Origin: Bacillota bacterium
GTDB taxonomy: Bacteria > Bacillota > Clostridia > Lachnospirales > Lachnospiraceae
DNA length: 5,818 nt
NCBI GenBank assembly: GCA_023435645.1
Contig: JAEYRK010000056.1
Coordinates: forward strand, 1-5,818
Direction of reading: 5' to 3'
Shown: positions 5,477-5,818 of the stretch, piece by piece
Layout of the letters: every line of letters starts with the position of its first letter
Numbering within the stretch: the first letter of the stretch is position 1
Made by a program: the position numbers and the translations under genes
Notes under the pieces: generated by a model
What the model was told of the DNA's origin: nothing
The model's database searches: none
What the model saw: only the letters and a program-made list of their open reading frames with translations

Positions 5477-5499
5477 TAAAAAGGAGCCTTGCAGCTCCT
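5477..5499 (-). terminator. Terminator between antitoxin RNA and toxin gene
   Basis: On the minus strand AGGAGC (5499-5494) pairs with GCTCCT (5487-5482) around a TGCAAG loop, with TTTT following to 5478. It lies 2 bases after the second 48-base repeat and 13 bases before the toxin start codon. In type III systems this terminator sets a large excess of antitoxin RNA over toxin message. The short 6-pair stem would allow some readthrough. Confidence 0.85.
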
Positions 5500-5501
5500 A
5501 A

Positions 5502-5597
5502 AATTTCTTCGGCTTTTTTTAGACAGGTACATCCGACGAACCCCTACATAATTTCTTCAGTTTTTTGTTAGCCGGGCACATCTGACAAACGCCCCAT
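5502..5597 (-). ncRNA. Candidate type III antitoxin RNA (two 48-base pseudoknot repeats)
   Basis: Two tandem 48-base units, 5597-5550 and 5549-5502, are about 70% identical by eye and share the ending GAAGAAATT. Each can fold as an H-type pseudoknot. In unit 1, GGGC (5594-5591) pairs with GCCC (5577-5574), and UCAG (5585-5582) in its loop pairs with CUGA (5560-5557). In unit 2, GGGU (5543-5540) pairs with ACCU (5528-5525), and UCGG (5536-5533) with CCGA (5512-5509). Between units, a C-G pair becomes U-A in stem 1 and an A-U pair becomes G-C in stem 2, which are compensatory. The A-rich stretches (5566-5561, 5520-5514) between stems suit the triplex-like core of known antitoxins. The toxin probably cuts in the shared AAAUU tail, releasing 48-base units. 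No open reading frame explains the repeat. The sequence and pairing are seen directly; the function is inferred. Confidence 0.8.
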
Positions 5598-5602
5598 TTA
5601 TT

Positions 5603-5631
5603 ATAATAGGTTGTTAACCTAATATAATCAA
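5603..5631 (-). promoter_or_regulatory. Antitoxin RNA promoter with an internal palindrome
   Basis: On the minus strand TTGATT (5631-5626) and TATTAT (5608-5603) are 17 bases apart, putting the transcript start near 5596, at the first base of repeat 1. TATAAT (5605-5600) is an alternative -10. TAGGTT (5607-5612) and AACCTA (5616-5621), separated by 3 bases, form a perfect inverted repeat overlapping the -10 and spacer, a possible operator. Confidence 0.6.
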
Positions 5632-5681
5632 GTTTTTAATTCGAAATATTTCAGTTATATATTGATAGCAAAATAAATCTG

Positions 5682-5701
5682 AGAAATCACTTCGGATTTC
5701 T
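5682..5701. repeat. Hairpin near the start of the upstream minus-strand transcript
   Basis: AGAAATC (5682-5688) and GATTTCT (5695-5701) are perfect reverse complements around a 6-base loop. On the plus strand the loop region can form C-UUCG-G. It lies immediately after the predicted start of the promoter at 5709-5737, so that transcript would begin with this hairpin. On the minus strand it is followed by a T-rich stretch, so it could attenuate. Its role is unproven. Confidence 0.45.
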
Positions 5702-5708
5702 TAACTAT

Positions 5709-5737
5709 ATTGTATTCCATTATATACATAATGTCAA
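5709..5737 (-). promoter_or_regulatory. Near-consensus minus-strand promoter upstream of the toxin-antitoxin locus
   Basis: TTGACA (5737-5732), a perfect -35, and TACAAT (5714-5709), one base from consensus, are exactly 17 bases apart on the minus strand. The start would be near 5702. No gene with a ribosome site follows before the antitoxin repeats, so this promoter either supplies a longer antitoxin precursor or makes a short RNA ending near the hairpin. The stretch 5638-5681 holds nothing else I can identify except the palindrome GAAATATTTC at 5643-5652. Confidence 0.6.
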
Positions 5738-5761
5738 TATAAAAGTTCATTTTATTCAAAC

Positions 5762-5818
5762 ATGAAAATTGAAAAGTTTAATTCCACTCCTCTTTTATGC
5801 GGTGGATCTTACTTTCGC
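5762..5818 (+). CDS. Possible start of a gene cut by the window edge
   Basis: An ATG at 5762 opens 19 codons to the window edge, reading MKIEKFNSTPLLCGGSYFR. The composition is protein-like, but there is no Shine-Dalgarno and no good plus-strand promoter. The opposite strand also stays open from the edge, ending ESKIHRIKEEWN with TAA at 5780-5778. At most one of the two is likely real, and sequence beyond the window would decide. Confidence 0.25.
   Translation, partial: MKIEKFNSTPLLCGGSYFR

Noticed and set aside
5464..5532. N-terminal 23-residue extension of the toxin frame
   Set aside because: It overlaps the intrinsic terminator and antitoxin repeat 2 and lacks a ribosome site; the 5463 start is better supported.
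5502..5597. CRISPR array
   Set aside because: There are only two units, directly adjacent with no spacers, and about 30% divergent; the terminator and downstream toxin-like gene fit a type III antitoxin instead.
5778..5818. Minus-strand partial gene end ESKIHRIKEEWN
   Set aside because: It is only 12 codons from the edge with no terminator after it, and conflicts with the equally short plus-strand frame from 5762; it cannot be decided from this window.

Overview
The window looks like chromosomal DNA from a low-GC anaerobic Firmicute, most likely Lachnospiraceae or close Clostridia. The grounds are strong AGGAGG-type ribosome sites, AT-rich intergenic DNA, and an NifU/IscU-like scaffold gene next to a GGGtGRT-family gene, a pair typical of that group. 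This assignment is inferred from gene content, not from a marker gene.

Left part (about 1-2930, core-like, + strand). A structured AT-rich leader precedes a left-handed beta-helix acyltransferase-like gene (254-919) that resembles the C-terminal half of GlmU. After a weak hairpin and a 219-base gap comes a two-gene operon: an Fe-S scaffold-like protein (1139-1831) and, 18 bases later, the GGGtGRT protein (1850-2860). The tight spacing and strong ribosome sites suggest co-expression. A possible 21-codon CxxC micro-ORF, a short degenerate tandem repeat and a two-way hairpin terminator close this part.

Middle (about 3030-3780, mobile-element scar). A 24-codon minus-strand tail that could be the end of a tyrosine recombinase abuts a decayed plus-strand serine recombinase (3121-3452). 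The latter has lost its N-terminal half, including the catalytic serine, and carries a small frameshift before its helix-turn-helix. Its terminator survives. A G-rich intergenic patch follows.

Right part (about 3740-5610, accessory, - strand). There are two independently terminated minus-strand units. One is a DUF5677-like gene (3784-4761) with its own promoter and a perfect split inverted repeat over it. The other is the main discovery: a probable type III (RNA-protein) toxin-antitoxin locus. Reading the minus strand, it has a promoter, two 48-base tandem repeats starting near the predicted transcript start, a compact intrinsic terminator, then a toxin-sized gene of 175 codons starting at 5463 with its own ribosome site. 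Each repeat can fold as an H-type pseudoknot. The two copies differ by compensatory changes in both stems, which supports the fold. The toxin resembles the ToxN/AbiQ superfamily (CptN/TenpN-like). The longer reading frame starting at 5532 runs through the antitoxin repeat and should not be used as the protein start.

Right edge (5610-5818). A near-consensus minus-strand promoter and a hairpin lie upstream of the toxin-antitoxin locus. Two mutually exclusive partial reading frames run off the end.
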